In this document: positions 11,881 through 45,800 of the stretch, one piece after another
Layout of the letters: every line of letters begins with the position of its first letter
Numbering within the stretch: position 1 is the stretch's first letter
Source: Microglena sp. YARC
Taxonomy: Eukaryota; Chlorophyta; Chlorophyceae; Chlamydomonadales; Chlamydomonadaceae
Direction of reading: 5' to 3'
DNA: 64,000 nucleotides
Assembly: GCA_022414725.1 (NCBI GenBank)
Contig: CM039464.1
Coordinates: 46,777,957 to 46,841,956, forward strand
Program-made: the position numbers and the translations under genes
The notes under the pieces: generated by a model
Told to the model about the DNA's origin: nothing
Seen by the model: the letters and a program-made list of their open reading frames with translations, nothing else
Database searches by the model: none

Positions 11881-12204
11881 GGTCATTTTTTAGTTTTTTG
11901 GTTACATACGTTTCTTGTTTTTTGGTTATCATTGTATGGCATTAAGTTCCTATTCCCGGATCGGGTATTCTATACCGTTGTTACCCGTCATTGATATTCG
12001 GTTATCCTCTTTTCTCCCTTGGCACTCTTAGGTATTTTGCCTTGGTCCATTCCTTCATTTACACCCTTTGGGTTACGTTTGAAGTTCTCTCGTTTTTTCG
12101 GAGTTCTTTAAAAAAAAAAATTTTAATCTGTTACATATAGTTCTATGTCCCCAGTGCCATAGGTGGAGTAGTAGTATTGTATGTCACCTGTGTCATAGGT
12201 GGAG
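11881..12204 (+). other. 3' untranslated part of the nested copia element
   Basis: This AT-rich stretch has no gene and is closely similar to 2,977-3,346 of the first element. It ends in the polypurine tract AGGTGGAG at 12,197-12,204. Confidence 0.7.
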
Positions 12205-12598
12205 TGTCAGCATGAATTGCGGTGCTCTCAAGCGTTTTATGACTTGGTGACTACTTATGTACTCCCTTAGAACTATCGGCCCTGATAGCTTCCCATAGTG
12301 ATAGCTTCCCGTAGAACTGAGTCATCCTTTAGTGACTCAGTGTCAACTTCCTATTGACTGCCTGTCTCTCTGTGTCTTATCGGTCTCTCCCTGACATGTC
12401 CTGTGTTAAACGGTGTCAGGGTGACAAGTTCCGGGCTTAGGGTCTATTCAGGTTACAGGCATCCACTTTGCCCACCGCTGGTGTCCTTTAGTGTACGTCC
12501 TTGCTTGTAACGTTATTCTCGTCTCTGTGTATAGATTGGCGCGTCTGTCTCCGCTGCATACATCTCTGTCCACTCTTAGAAGTGCTTAATAGCTGATA
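12205..12598 (+). repeat. 3' LTR of the nested copia element
   Basis: It is the partner of 5,665-6,058 and is followed by the target duplication CGGAC. Confidence 0.93.
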
Positions 12599-12798
12599 CG
12601 GACCAAAAGCAAAATCGAGGCAAATACCCCCCCCACACACCCCGATTTTGCTTTTGCTCGATTTAGCTTTTGCTTTTGGTCCGATTTGGGTCCTAACCAA
12701 AATCGATTCTGGTCAATGTTGTAGTGTGACCACTAAGATTTTGGTGATAGGCAAAATCGACCAAAATCGGACCAAAATCGGACCAAAATCGGCCGGAC

Positions 12799-12820
12799 CA
12801 AGAGCAGTGTGACCTACCCC
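12799..12820 (-). repeat. Right terminal inverted repeat of the Harbinger element
   Basis: This is the exact inverse of 3,743-3,764. The two ends are 9 kb apart only because a copia element sits between them. Confidence 0.85.
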
Positions 12821-14294
12821 ATCATTGCCCATCTGCTACAATCGTGCTCGAATTGTTGTGACGAGGTGGAGTTTGAAGACTGATGCAGGGATGCAGGTGA
12901 TGGGATGATGGTGACGCTGGTGACGCGGACGCCCGAACGCTGACGCGCGACGCGTCTGGTGCTCTCACAATATTGCTATTCACGTACTCACAATATATAG
13001 CCGGGTCGTAACAATGGACAGTTGTAGTACTCAACAAATCGCGGCCGTGGCTGTTCAAGTTCAGATGCAGATCTTGAATCGCCGCTTAGATTGCCCACTA
13101 GGATTGACTAGGATTGCCCACTCGTGGCCACAAGTGACAAGTGTAGGGGGATTGCCCTGCGGCCCTGCCGAGCCGCGAAGACTAGCACCCCTGACTAGCA
13201 CACCCAGAGGGCCCACACCGTGGCCCACACCCTCAACCCTAACCCCCTGGAGAAGGGAGCACATCGAGCGCGAGCGCTCAATGTAGTGTGGTTCGGAGAG
13301 ATTTCGACTCCCACAGAAAAAATCAAGATTAATACCAATGGAAGCGCATGCAAAGGCGACCGCATAAAACCGTCTAATTTCTCGAGCAGTGCAGGTTTCG
13401 GCGAGTTGTGTAGCTTTCGAGGTTGGTGTCGGTTGGAGCGGTTGAGGCCTGGGCCTGTCTTTTGTTGAGGCAACCTTGGACAACAAATCGGTCCGAGACG
13501 CGCGCATGCGCCAACTTTTGACGAGCTGCTTTGCTGCTGCGTATTCAGAATGGCTATTCGCTAGTATTCAAGGCAACATTTGTCATCGAGGTGCCTCTTT
13601 CAGCCCTACCTGGCCTATACGAGGGCTAACTCTGACTTGGACCGAGGAGGCCCCTGAGGAGCGCGGCACTGGCTTGGGAGCTTTAATATGGTGCTAATAA
13701 TAGTGCCTGTTGCTCGTAGCCAGCTCGGAACAGCATGTAGTTTGCTGAGTTTGGGGATTTCGGTTGGGCTGGGAGTGCAGTTGCGGGAATGCTCGCTGTG
13801 GATGTGGCACTCGAATTTGCGGACCGGCACACAGTAGAGGTGATGCATGCGGGTCCTCTTAATGATTTCCCAGCGGCATAAGACCGTGGGTCAAGATTGG
13901 CGACCGTAATCCTATTTTTGCTGGTACCACTTTATGGCACTTCATCACTGAGTGCCGGAAGTAAAGAACCCGGCGCCCGGCGCCAGGCGCCCCATGGGCC
14001 TGGAGTCTTGGCTGAGTAGGCCCTTAATGTGTGTGTTTGAGCCTATAATTGGAGGTGAATAGCCTTGGGTCCTCCCAAAGTTGCCCGATTGGACGCAGAA
14101 GTTGTCCAATGGGTCCATGAGGGTCCTGGACCGCATGGCCAAGGTGCTGGGTGAAAACATTGGGCGGATCAAATTTTATCGGCCTCCTAAGTGGGTTGGT
14201 TTGGTTCAAAAACAGCATGCAACCTATCATGGGCCATATCACACTCTACTTTTTTTCTTTTCTGAAACTTTTTGACATTTTCCCATCAATACCT
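12821..14294. other. Degraded region, possible non-LTR retroelement remnants
   Basis: No intact gene is supported. On the plus strand, 13,300-13,345 reads KIKINTNGSACKGD, which recalls the RNase H start of plant LINEs (KINTDGS). Near 13,930 LWHFITECRK recalls a LINE C-terminal motif. The frames are broken by many stops. The overlapping open frames on both strands at 13,060-13,510 show no recognisable domain. Confidence 0.3.
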
Positions 14295-14453
14295 GGGTAC
14301 TACATTTTGTCAAACTGGCCAGCGCTTAAAGCGCATTATCGTCAAATTGGTCAGCGCTTTCTAGTGCGAAAAGCGCAAAAACTGCGGGCTGCGCCCATAG
14401 AGAGTCGAAAAAACTGCGCGAAATCGTGCTGCCGCGCACGCTTTGTAGTACCC
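14295..14453. mobile_element. Small MITE-like element
   Basis: GGGTACTACA at 14,295-14,304 is the exact inverse of TGTAGTACCC at 14,444-14,453. The interior is rich in AGCGC and GCGC words. The same end sequence, with the interior words GCAGTTGCGC, occurs at about 40,700-40,878 and in part at 22,420-22,645, so it is a dispersed family. It has no coding capacity. Confidence 0.6.
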
Positions 14454-14846
14454 TGATCAATACTTTCATAATTATAGGCCTTTCAGAAAAACTGTGAAGC
14501 GGCTGTGAGAGTCAGCCACGAATCTAAAAGTATTTTTGGCGGAAAAATCACTGCAAAAAATAAATGTGGGTCCAAAATCAAAAAAATGTTTTCGATAAAT
14601 GTTCCAAAATTTTATTTTGTCTTAACCATCAGTCCTAGTTAATTTGGATCCAATCGGAGAAAGTCGATTTCGTCTCTGAACAGCACTACATGAATGGGGA
14701 AGTGGCGTAATTTTGTTTCCGTCGGTAGGTGCCGGGAAATTCTGTTAACACCCTGTCAAACTATTGGTTGTACCTGGTCGTACCCCCCCACCGTACAGAT
14801 GGGGGGCGAGTCTGACAACTAACAATTTTGTTCAAATGCCCCTTGT
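14454..14846. other. Non-coding stretch, nothing recognised
   Basis: Mixed sequence with no open frame or clear repeat. Confidence 0.4.
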
Positions 14847-15065
14847 TTGGCCTGGGATCAACCCAATCCACACTCTGGCGATTTTCAACGTTCATACTGT
14901 ACCATCTCTGGAGTTCCCAGGCTGAGCTACAAGTATATCTTCTCAGTTTACTCCATGTCTACGGCCAGGCTCTGGAATGAAATGGATCTCCTAACACAAA
15001 CCAGCGACACCGAGGATTCAGCTCGAATGGCGTTGCCTCTCCTACAAAACAGGAGCCGCACTTAG
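14847..15065 (+). pseudogene. Fragment resembling a LINE reverse transcriptase tail
   Basis: The 72-residue open frame contains SYKYIFSVYSMSTARLWNEM. The pattern hydrophobic-FS, then ARLWN, then a leucine/serine stretch is common just after the RT domain of non-LTR elements. The frame stops five bases before the target duplication of the next copia element, so the two are unrelated neighbours. It is a short remnant, and a chance resemblance is possible. Confidence 0.35.
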
Positions 15066-15069
15066 GTAT

Positions 15070-15319
15070 TGAAGCTTTCCGGAGTTATGTGCAGAGCACA
15101 GAGACGAAGGGAAGTGGCAAGAGAATCTGATCGTTACACTTAGATAAAGCATTCAGAGAATGCGCTAGGGAGAAGTAGTGAGATAGCACGGTACCTCAGG
15201 GTACCGGCATGTAGAGTCCGTGCCATAGCTGGCAGCGGCACTACAGTACAGTGCTACATGGCGGGAGTCCTGTGCACTCTAAGTCACTCTAGGTGAACCA
15301 GGAAAACCGGTGAATAACA
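15070..15319 (-). repeat. 3' LTR of the reversed copia element
   Basis: It aligns over its full length with 19,803-20,052, with roughly ten differences. Confidence 0.92.
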
Positions 15320-15609
15320 ACCCCCCCAATTCCTGGTATTCTTCATACTGGAGAATTTCGGGAATTAGAGGAGTTAAAACTTAGAGGTACTGATAAGATT
15401 AGATCATAAAAGTATAATAGCAGATCAGGCTTGTCAAGGGGTCGTCCTTGGAGGCTGCCATGAATGTGCAGATTTAAACTGAATAGAAGGAAGCAGTCAG
15501 TCATGATGCAATCAATCAATATCTAGTAAAAGTCTGGATCTGGATCTGTGGGGAAGGGTCTATAGTGGACATCATAGGAGCTGCAGGAAGCTGCAGGGAA
15601 TCCACAAGA

Positions 15610-18600
15610 TTAATCAAGCTTGAGCTTTCCAGTGCAGCCAATCTGTTTTCTGAATGCACAGAATTTGGATCTGGGCAGGGCTTTGGTGAGCATGTCGGCC
15701 ATGTTGGCAGCAGTGGGAATCCAGTTGAGCTTGATGCCTTCTTTCTTGGATTGCTCCTTGAGGAAGTAGAACCTGGTTTCCATATGCTTGAGCCTTGAGG
15801 AGAGCTTCTCTTGGTTCCATGCACTGAGTGCAGCTTGGTTGTCACCATTAATGGTGAAAGCAGGGGGCATGGTACCTGTGGCAGAGAATTGGAGTTTCCT
15901 CAACCACATTCCTTCCTGGGCTGCAGAGGTGGCTGCCATGAATTCAGCCTCTGTGGTGGACAGGGCAGTGGCAGATGCTTGGATTTTGGATGCCCATGAG
16001 ATGGCACCCCCCTGGTTGAGGAAGACATACCCTGTTGTGGACTTTCTTGTGATAGGGCAAGCAGCATGGTCAGAGTCACAATAGCCAGTGAGGAGCTTCT
16101 TGGAGTGGGTGTAGGTGATCCCATGGTCAGGTGTGTTGGAGAGATACTTAAGGATGCCAGTTGCAGCTTCCATGTGATCATGGAGGGGGTGAGCACTGTG
16201 CCTGGCCAACCTGTCGACAGCTTGGGAAATGTCAGGTCTGGTGTTGACTGCCAGGTAGTTGAGGGATCCTACAATCTGAGCAAGGGGAAGACCAGTGTCT
16301 GGGGTGTCCTTCTCAGGATAGGGGAGGGGAGCATCAGGTTGGAGTGGAATGGGGAACCTGGTACTGTTGGGCTCAGGGAGCATGCTGTGTGATCTGAGCA
16401 GGTCTTGGATGAATCTGGACCGGCAGATGTGGAGTGTACCAGCAGTTGCATCTCTGGTGATTTCATAGCCTACAAACACAGATGGCTCACCAAGGTCTCG
16501 TGTCTTGTAGAGCTTCATGATGGTGTCTTTGTCTTGCTGTAGTATGTCCTTGTCGAAGGACAGCAGGAGGAAGTCATCCACCCAGAGGAGGACCCAGATT
16601 AGGGGTCTTGTTGTTGGGCCAGGGAGCAGAAATTGGCCCTGGTCAACATCAACTTCTCTGAAGCCAATGGCTGTCATTTCTTCCTTGACTTTGAGGTACC
16701 ATTGGCGTGATGCTTGCTTCAGACCAGAGAGGCATTTCCACATGCGGCAAACTCTGTGATCTCTTTCAAATCCTGGAGGTTGAGAGCAGTACAATTCCTC
16801 TTCTACTACTCCATTGAGGAATGCTGTAAAGACATCAAGTTGGGCGAGGTGTGCTGAGGGATCTGCATCCATGGATAGGATGTACCGGATGGTAGAATGT
16901 TTGACAACTGGTGCAAAGACCTCATCATAGTCCATTGGTTGGGCATAGCCTTTTGCTACTAAACGGGCTTTGTATCTCACAATCTTACCATCAACTGACT
17001 GCTTGATATCAAAGACCCACTTTGTTCCAATGGATTTAAACCCATGTGGGAGTTCTGCTAACGTCCAGGTGTTCATGTCTGCTATCTAGCGCTGTTATTT
17101 CTTCATACATGGCATATTTCCATTATTTTGCCTGTGGGCCAGCTAGTTCTTCTCTTTCGTTTTTGGGTATGACTATCTGGTCTGCAGCTAGGAATGCTAA
17201 GTATTGTGGTGCATGTCTTTCTCTGCCACTACGACGTGGTTGGGTCAGCGTGGTATCAGGTGGGGGAGTCAGGGCTTGTTGTGCAGGTGCAGTTGCATGG
17301 GATGCATGTGCTGGTGCATCTGTAGGTGATCTTGCCATGAGGTTGGGAGGTTCAGCAGTGTGTGATTGAGCAGGGTTGGGTTGGTCCACAGGGTTGTGTT
17401 CATTTCCTTGCTTTACAGTGTTGTTGGGTTGCTGTGCACTGTTTTGTGGGGGAAGGGATCCTTGTTGGTGCATTGAGCTGGGCATGTAGCTAACATCAAC
17501 ATCTTCTGGTGATCCCCACTCTTGGGGTTTCTCTTTGTTTCTGGCCACTCTGGCATCATACTCTGCTTTGTCTTTCAGTTCAGAGGGTGGGATGTCATCC
17601 TCATCAGGTTCAATAGGAGTTTCTTCTTCATGCATGCCTAGTATAACAGCATCTGGACCTGGAAATCCTTTCTGTCCTGCTAGGTTCTCAGACTCATTGA
17701 AAGTGATGTCTCTAGCATCAAAGATATTATGGTTGGAGTCCACAACTCTGTAAGCTTTTCTGATGTCTGAGTATCCAATGAGTCTTTTTATTTTGGCTGA
17801 TGGTGCAAACTTCCATTTCCTGGTTTTGGATGGTATGTGTACGTATGCTGTGCATCCAATGGTTATGAGGTGATCAATCTTAGGCTTGACTCCATGGAAC
17901 ATTTCTTAAGGTGTTTTGTCTGAGTCAGAGGTTGGGCCGAGGTTTCTGAGGATGCTAGCATTCTTCACCATTTCGGCCCAGTATCTTTCAGGGAATTTGG
18001 ATGAGATGAGGAGAGCAGTGCTTCTGTCATGAAGTGTTCGGTTTAGTCGTTCTGCTGCTCCGTTGGTGGATGGATTGCCAGGAACTGTGAAGTTGAGGGT
18101 AATGCCTTTCTTCTTGCACCAGTTTTTGAACTTAGTGCAGATGTATTCGGATCCATTGTCATAGAAAATGGTACCTATCTTATTTTCTATAAGAACTTCA
18201 TAACGTTCCAGTTCTGGGATGGTATCTCTGGCTACTATGTCTTTGGATTTGTGGGATGTGACTATGTATACTTAGAGTGGTCATCTATAATTCCTTTGAA
18301 ATACAGGCTGCCATTTAAGCTAGGTACTTTCATCTTTCCACTCATGTCAATGTGGAGGATGGCCATGGGTCGTTTGGCGCGGGTGTAAGAGGTAGGATAA
18401 GGGTTCTTGTCCATTTTTGAGAGGACACATATTTCACAGGTATGCTTTTTCATCTTGTTGCATGCTGCTGTGGTAACATCTGTGCCTGTGACCATGTTTT
18501 CAGCTATGAGTCTAACTAAACTGCTGTAGGCAAGATGACCATATCTAGTGTGGAGGAGTTCTGCTGTTTGGGGTGTGGTTCTGGAAATGGCGGCCATAGC
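15610..18600 (-). pseudogene. pol: copia pol (integrase-RT-RNase H), broken
   Basis: Read leftwards, the gag-pre-integrase zinc motif (HTRYGHLAY, then CEICVLSK) is followed by integrase with Asp in ILHIDMSG, Asp in YDNGSEY and Glu in NGAAERLNR. A linker and the RT follow, with LDVFTAFLNG, CLSGLKQASRQW and a normal WVDDF box. RNase H has YCDSDHAACP and STTEAEFMAA, and the end is at 15,610. There are in-frame stops near 18,273 and 17,908 and a stop plus frame change at 17,070-17,125. Elsewhere the frame is conserved, so inactivation is fairly recent. Confidence 0.9.
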
Positions 18601-19418
18601 AATTTTGAGGCATGTCCATGGATGAGGGTCCTGTCTGGCACAATAACGGGGGTGAGGTAGAGGTTTCTGTTCTTTGAGCCAGTGACAATTACCTTGTTGT
18701 TAATGGACATGGTGCAGGCATTTGAGTTAAAATTGACTGACATAGTGGGGGTTGATTTGATAGCTGCTGCCATGGACATCAGGTTGGGTGTTGCTGGGTC
18801 ATCATTTAGGTGGACATTTCTAAGGTTGTGAATCTTGCCATTGTCTCCTCGAATGAGGGCGTTTCCAGATCTGCTAATGTAGGTATATCCTGATGCAGTC
18901 TGAACCTTGATATGTGGTGAAATCGGTTGTATGTCAAACAGAAGTGACTCATTTCCTGTCATGTGAGAAGTTGCTCCTGTGTCCATGATCCAATTAACTG
19001 CCATTCGATCTGTGCGTGGGGATGCATTGAGTGCATACGATTGACGATCAGAGTTTGGGGAATCGGATCGGACTATTTTGTTTTCATATGCGATGCAGAT
19101 GGATGCGACAGATTCAGCTGGTGCTGGTGTGGGGGGACTTGGCCGAGGGTTGAGTGTGATTTCGTATCTAGATCTGAGGGAGGACAGGAGCTCATCTGGG
19201 TCCTTGTGGTCCTTGTGGTCCTTGCGGATTACATCAGACAGGTGCGCAAGGATGTATTGGATTTGAAAACTAGGTAACTGGTGGGATCCAGGGGGAAAGA
19301 ACTTTTGAGATACCTTTAGTTCAGCGTCCATAGCGTTGATCCAGTAGTCAAAGAATTGTCCATGGAAGATGAATGTAGGAGGAGGCTTGGAATGGTATCT
19401 GGAGGTGGGAGGTTGCAT
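18516..19418 (-). pseudogene. gag: copia gag-protease, gag shortened
   Basis: The protease site is clear (WIMDTGATSHMTG near residue 145). Before it lies only about 100 residues of Gag, with a KDHKDHKD repeat and no zinc knuckle, while intact copia Gag is usually 250-400 residues. The Gag part is therefore internally deleted. The frame overlaps the start of the broken pol frame. A G-run of more than 20 bases at about 19,530-19,553 lies just upstream. Confidence 0.8.
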
Positions 19419-19802
19419 TTCTGCAGGTCAAGGGGAGGAGATTGAGAGCGACGGATGTTGCGAGGCAACTGGTGTGGGAGATTAATGGAGGCGATTGAGA
19501 GCGGTGGAGGTTGCGAGGCAACGGGTGGGAGAGGGGGGGGGGGGGGGGGGGGGCGCAGTGGGGGCTTGTTGTCTTGTCGACGGCTGTAGGACAGCTTGGT
19601 GGCTCAGGGGAGCAAATCAATCCGGATGCGGATGATCGTGCACAATGGTAGTTCCCAGCGGGGAAGGCAATGTTACGGGGTTGGAGAGTTATCCTACTCG
19701 TCCTTTCGAAAGTTGATATTAGAGCAAGGCAACAATCAAAATGTCCTTTGCTCGGCGCAGAACCGCAGCGAAGGCCAATCTAGCGTAGAGGGGACCGTAA
19801 CC

Positions 19803-20052
19803 TAAAGCTTTCCGGAGTTACGTGCAGGGCACAGAGACAAATAGAAGTGGCAAGAGAATCTGATCGTTACACTTAGATAAAGCATTCAGAGAATGCGCTA
19901 GGGAGAAGTAGTGAGATAGCACGGTACCTCAGGGTACCGGCATGTAGAGTCCGTGCCATAGCTCGCAGCGGCACTACAGTACAGTGCTACAGGGCGGGAG
20001 TCTTGTGCACTCTAAGTCACTCTAGGTGAACCAGGAAAACCGGTGAATAACA
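19803..20052 (-). repeat. 5' LTR of the reversed copia element
   Basis: It is the partner of 15,070-15,319, followed by the target duplication GGTAT. Confidence 0.92.
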
Positions 20053-20057
20053 GGTAT

Positions 20058-22309
20058 TGGTTGCAAGCAGGGGCACATAGCAAGGGAGACGTTAGTTTCT
20101 TGCCCGACGTCACACAATCAAGATGGTTGATGCTCCCATACGGGATGATGATTTTATTATATTGTACAATTAATTATCCCCGTTGTCCGCTCGCGCCCCC
20201 CCACCTGCGTTTTTTACCCACGGGGAGAGTCACTGGCATGTTAAACTGGTCTTATTGTTCGTAAGAAAGCTTATATTCTTGGTTGTTGGTCGGTCCCCTT
20301 AGGGGAACGGACCTATGCGATACTTACGCGATATCGTCACAGCTTCAAATCTTCACATCTTCAAATGTTCACATCTTCAAATCTTCAAATTTCCCAAGAA
20401 ACGGTTAAACCGACTTCTTTCGCACGGAATCGACCTGTGTCAATTTCTCTGAGGGCACTTATTCGCGTACGGATCTCAGGGCTGCGGATTTCGAAAGTCG
20501 CAAAGCAAGTTGAATAGTCGCAACACCAGTACATGCAAAGCCTCGCACGTCCAATAGTCGCAAAGCAATTTGGCTAGTCTGAAAGCAAGTTCAATATCCG
20601 CAAAGCAACTCCAATGGTCGAAGAGCAACTTCGCTTCTCGACTTCCTTGGGAGTTGCTATACCTACGGCAAAATGGTGCACTTTGGGAACCAACCTGCTG
20701 TCGAAAGCTTGCCCCGGAGAGCACTTCTTCGCGTACGGAACTCAGGGTTGCGGACTGTAGACGCGGTGTTTTCATTTGTCGTTTCCCTCCTGCCCTGTGG
20801 ACTCAATCTAGGGACCTGGAGCATGTCCAACACAACAGCTGACTAACAAGCTCTTATCGTAGACACACGTAAACCATGTTCCACATCCATCAGAAACAGC
20901 CCAAGAAAGAAGGTATCCGCTTCAACTGCATTCACACACATGCTACAATAAATGGCATAGACATGACGGCTCTCTCACAGTTCTACAAGTTTTACATGTA
21001 CACGCATACCATTGGATGCCAAGCCCAGACATAAAAGATAACATGACAATCTACGTTAAATCCTTCAAACGATCGAGTTGTTGGCAATTGCGATTAGCAA
21101 ATGTATCTCCCTAAACTTGTTTCACCTTGGCATACCCACGTGGACAACTTTGTCATATTTTTCAACATTCAACAAGAAATGTGACAATTTTAGACAACTG
21201 AACTACAAACCCAGAAGCCATCGTGTTCCATACCCCTACCCCGGGGCCGACCTCCAGGGGACCCGCCAGGGCCCCCTACTATTTTGATAACGTTTTCATT
21301 GTCCTGGCAATTAATTTAACTGCCAAGACGGCGAGCAGCCAAATTGCTGGCTGGAACTATATTATAATATTACCAAGTTTAAATGCAAGGTCTACTTTTT
21401 GCATGCACAGATTATTATATTCATTGCATCTATACGCATAGCCTCATCTGCTTTTTGTCTTCTTCTTAGATCCTCGTCCTGGACATCTTATTAAATATTG
21501 CACCAGTTTACAATGTTATAAATAACGGGTAAAAACTGCAAATGATATGGAGGCTGAAAGAAAGCAGCATGGCAGCGTTTCGGCTAAGCTGTAATTTCTT
21601 CCAGTGTGTCCGATGTCCCAGTCTGTGATTTGGGGAGACGAAAACATTATATATTGGACCCGTATTGGACTGCAAGAGTTGTTTTACTTTCTTGCTTAAA
21701 AAAAACTCATGTACCTGTATCAAACCCATCCAGGGTTTAGGGTTTTGTCCATTCTGGTTTAGGGCTTTATCCACCTTAAACAAGGTAACAGTCACTAGGC
21801 AGATCCCTAACATGCATTAACACATTACTTGAATTGCTAGAGGTGCTTGCCTACCGAAAACATCCAAACGGCCCGCCCGTCAATGGAACTGGCTAGGTCC
21901 AACCTTGGACTTGGTAATATTTCTTATCGAGGCGCTTATCAAGGCGCTTATCAAGGCGCTTATCAAGGCGCTTATCTAACTTATTAAATGATTAAATGAA
22001 ACGATAAATGTTGTTGCTAAGTATACAATTATCTGTGTCAATCAACAAAAAAACCAGGTCAAGATGTCAATAAATATGTAGCCATACAGAGCCATACGTC
22101 ATTATTGTCAATATATTTGTCAATATATTTGCCCCCATATATGGTAGGCAGGCATGCTTTTGTGTGACTCATGCTGGCAGGTTCCATTTCGCCTCTCGCC
22201 TAGACGATACTGCAGAAACTGTAAACAAAAACATGAGAGCTGCATGAGAGCCCAGTTGTACTCGTTGGAGTCCAAACCTTGTATACATTGGCACTTGGTA
22301 GACTCATTC
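20058..22309. other. Intergenic region without supported genes
   Basis: From 20,490 to 20,640 short words (GTCGCAAAGCAA, CAATAGTCGCAAAG) recur irregularly about every 30 bp. At 21,925-21,976 the 12-bp word AAGGCGCTTATC repeats about four times. At 21,300-21,360 a piece (CTGCCAAGACGGCGAGCAGC) matches 63,820-63,860. The open frames here are short and show no domain. Confidence 0.5.
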
Positions 22310-44290
<21,981 letters not shown>

Positions 44291-44994
44291 CAAGCAGTGA
44301 TGCATGGTGCCGCACTTGGGCAACAGGAGCCACCGCAGCCACACAAATCAAGCTGCAGTACACTGCAATACAGTTGTAATCACGCGCAGCGAGTGGTGAC
44401 AGTTTTCCTTTGTGTCTTACCACTCCAAGGCTGACATGCGCTCCAAGGTTGGCATGAGGTCCAGCACCGTACGCCATCAGCTGGCGCCAACCTTATGCTG
44501 CTTCCTCCTTGTACTAGCCAGCCAGGCCCAGCTGGGTCATGCTGAGATGATCAATAAATGGCGTCACCAGGTGCGGAGTATAATCAGGATCAGGATGTAT
44601 CATTTTCTGCTAAAAGTTGAGCCTAGCCGATTAACTTGGAGGTGGGGTGGGGGGGCAGCCCTTCTCAGGCTTTTTAGGCTACCCGTCAGCAGCGTTTTGG
44701 CGGAGCCCCCCCTTCTGTCATTACATCTGGCTTCGGTCAGCTCCATCGTTGCCACCTGTCGTTCTGTTGCCAACACGCTCTGCCAATTTTCCGTTTCGCT
44801 TGCGAATCTGCATAGGACTTTTCTTCTTCTTTTCACTCCTGAATTGGCAGGTGCCCAGGCACCTTCCCCTACCAGGAGACCTTGTACGTCTGGCACAAGG
44901 GCCTCCGCAAAAGGCGGAAAACAGTATCTGGGTTCAGTTGACCAAATCAATCCAAGGCTAAATCAAACAAACAAAACAAATTCAAAATTCAAAA

Positions 44995-45800
44995 TGTTGC
45001 CACGAGGAGCAGGAATTTTCAAAAAATTATTGTGCCACAAGGAGCAGGACTTTTCAAAAACACAAATCAAAATTGTGCCACCAGGAGCAGGACTTTTCAC
45101 ACGCAAAAAATAAAGGTGCCACCAGGAGCTGACCAGGAGCAGGACTTTTCAAAATATAAAAACAGGATTCAAAATTTTGCCACCAGGAGCAGCACTTTTC
45201 AAAACAAACAAAAAATTGCCACCAGGAACAGGAATGCTCAAAATAAAAAGCAGAATTCAAATTTGTGCCACATGGAATAGGGATGTAAAAAAACAGAAGT
45301 GCCACCAGGAGCATTAACGTTCAAAATAAAAAAACATAATTCAAAATCTTGCCAGCAGGAGCAGGACTTTTCAGAATAAAAAACAGGATTCAAAATTGTG
45401 CCACTAGAAGCAGGACTTCTCAAAATAAATACGAATTCAAAAGTGTGCCACCAGGAGCAGGACTTTTCAAAATAAATAAAAATTGCCACCAGGAAAAGGA
45501 ACGTTAAGAAAAAAACAGAATTAAAAATTGTGTCACCAGAAGCAGGATTTTTCAAAATAAAAAACGGAATTAAAAATTGTGCCACCAGGAGCAGGACTTT
45601 TCAAAATAAATAAAAGTTGCCACCAGGGGCATTAACGTTCAAAATAAAAAACAGAATTCAAAATTGTGCCACCATGGAGCAGGAATGTAAAATAAAAAAG
45701 TGCCACCAAGAGCATTAACGTTCAAAATAAAAAACAGAATTCAAAATTGTACCACCAGGAACAGGACTTCAAAATACAAAATTGTGCCACCAGGAACGGA
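44995..45800 (+). repeat. Tandem repeat of 50-65 bp (GCCACCAGGAGCAGGAC)
   Basis: About 14 imperfect units of GTGCCACCAGGAGCAGGACT then TTTCAAAATAAA with variable A-rich spacers. It lies between the two oppositely directed host genes. It ends near a G-run at 45,868-45,894. Confidence 0.85.

Larger units (their letters stand above)
5665..12598 (+). mobile_element. Nested, nearly complete Ty1/copia element
   Basis: Two 394-bp LTRs differ at only about three places. The element is bounded by a 5-bp target duplication, CGGAC, at 5,660-5,664 and 12,599-12,603. That target belongs to the GGACCAAAAGC-rich subterminal DNA of the Harbinger element, which proves the nesting order. Inside are a primer binding site, gag, protease, integrase, RT and RNase H. 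The near-identity of the LTRs indicates a recent insertion. Gag and pol nevertheless contain apparent single-base frameshifts, some in homopolymers, so either the copy has just died or the assembly carries small errors. Confidence 0.95.
3743..12820. mobile_element. PIF/Harbinger DNA transposon, internally deleted, with a nested copia element
   Basis: Perfect 22-bp terminal inverted repeats lie at 3,743-3,764 and 12,799-12,820 and start GGGGTAGGTCAC. Just inside both ends is sequence rich in the motif GGACCAAAAGC. Between them are the two genes typical of Harbinger elements: a DDE transposase (plus strand) and a second, charged Myb/SANT-partner-like protein (minus strand). Without the nested copia element the transposon is about 2.1 kb. 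A 3-bp target duplication, normal for Harbinger, is not exact (TTA on the left, ATC on the right). Both genes lack their 5' ends, so it could not move on its own. Confidence 0.8.
15070..20052 (-). mobile_element. Third Ty1/copia element, reversed and degenerate
   Basis: Two 250-bp LTRs, about 96% identical, bound the element. A 5-bp target duplication GGTAT is present at 15,065-15,069 and 20,053-20,057. Read on the minus strand, the LTR starts TGTTATTC and (at 15,070) ends in CA. A G-run (about 15,320-15,328 as C on the plus strand) beside the 3' LTR is a good polypurine tract. The sequence after the 5' LTR, GGTTACGGTCCC, matches 10 of 12 bases of the half-initiator-tRNA primer site. The proteins belong to a different copia lineage from the two elements at 1-12.6 kb. 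Confidence 0.94.

Noticed and set aside
3740..12823. A perfect TTA target duplication for the Harbinger element
   Set aside because: TTA precedes the left end but ATC follows the right end, so it is not reported as a duplication.
13061..13507. Overlapping open frames on both strands as host genes
   Set aside because: No domain, splice border or coding bias; scattered LINE-like words suggest degraded transposon DNA.
44412..45113. Plus-strand frame of 233 residues with a signal-peptide-like start (LAPTLCCFLLVLASQA)
   Set aside because: The region overlaps possible minus-strand coding sequence, its second half runs into tandem repeats, and no splice link to the glycosyltransferase exons could be made.
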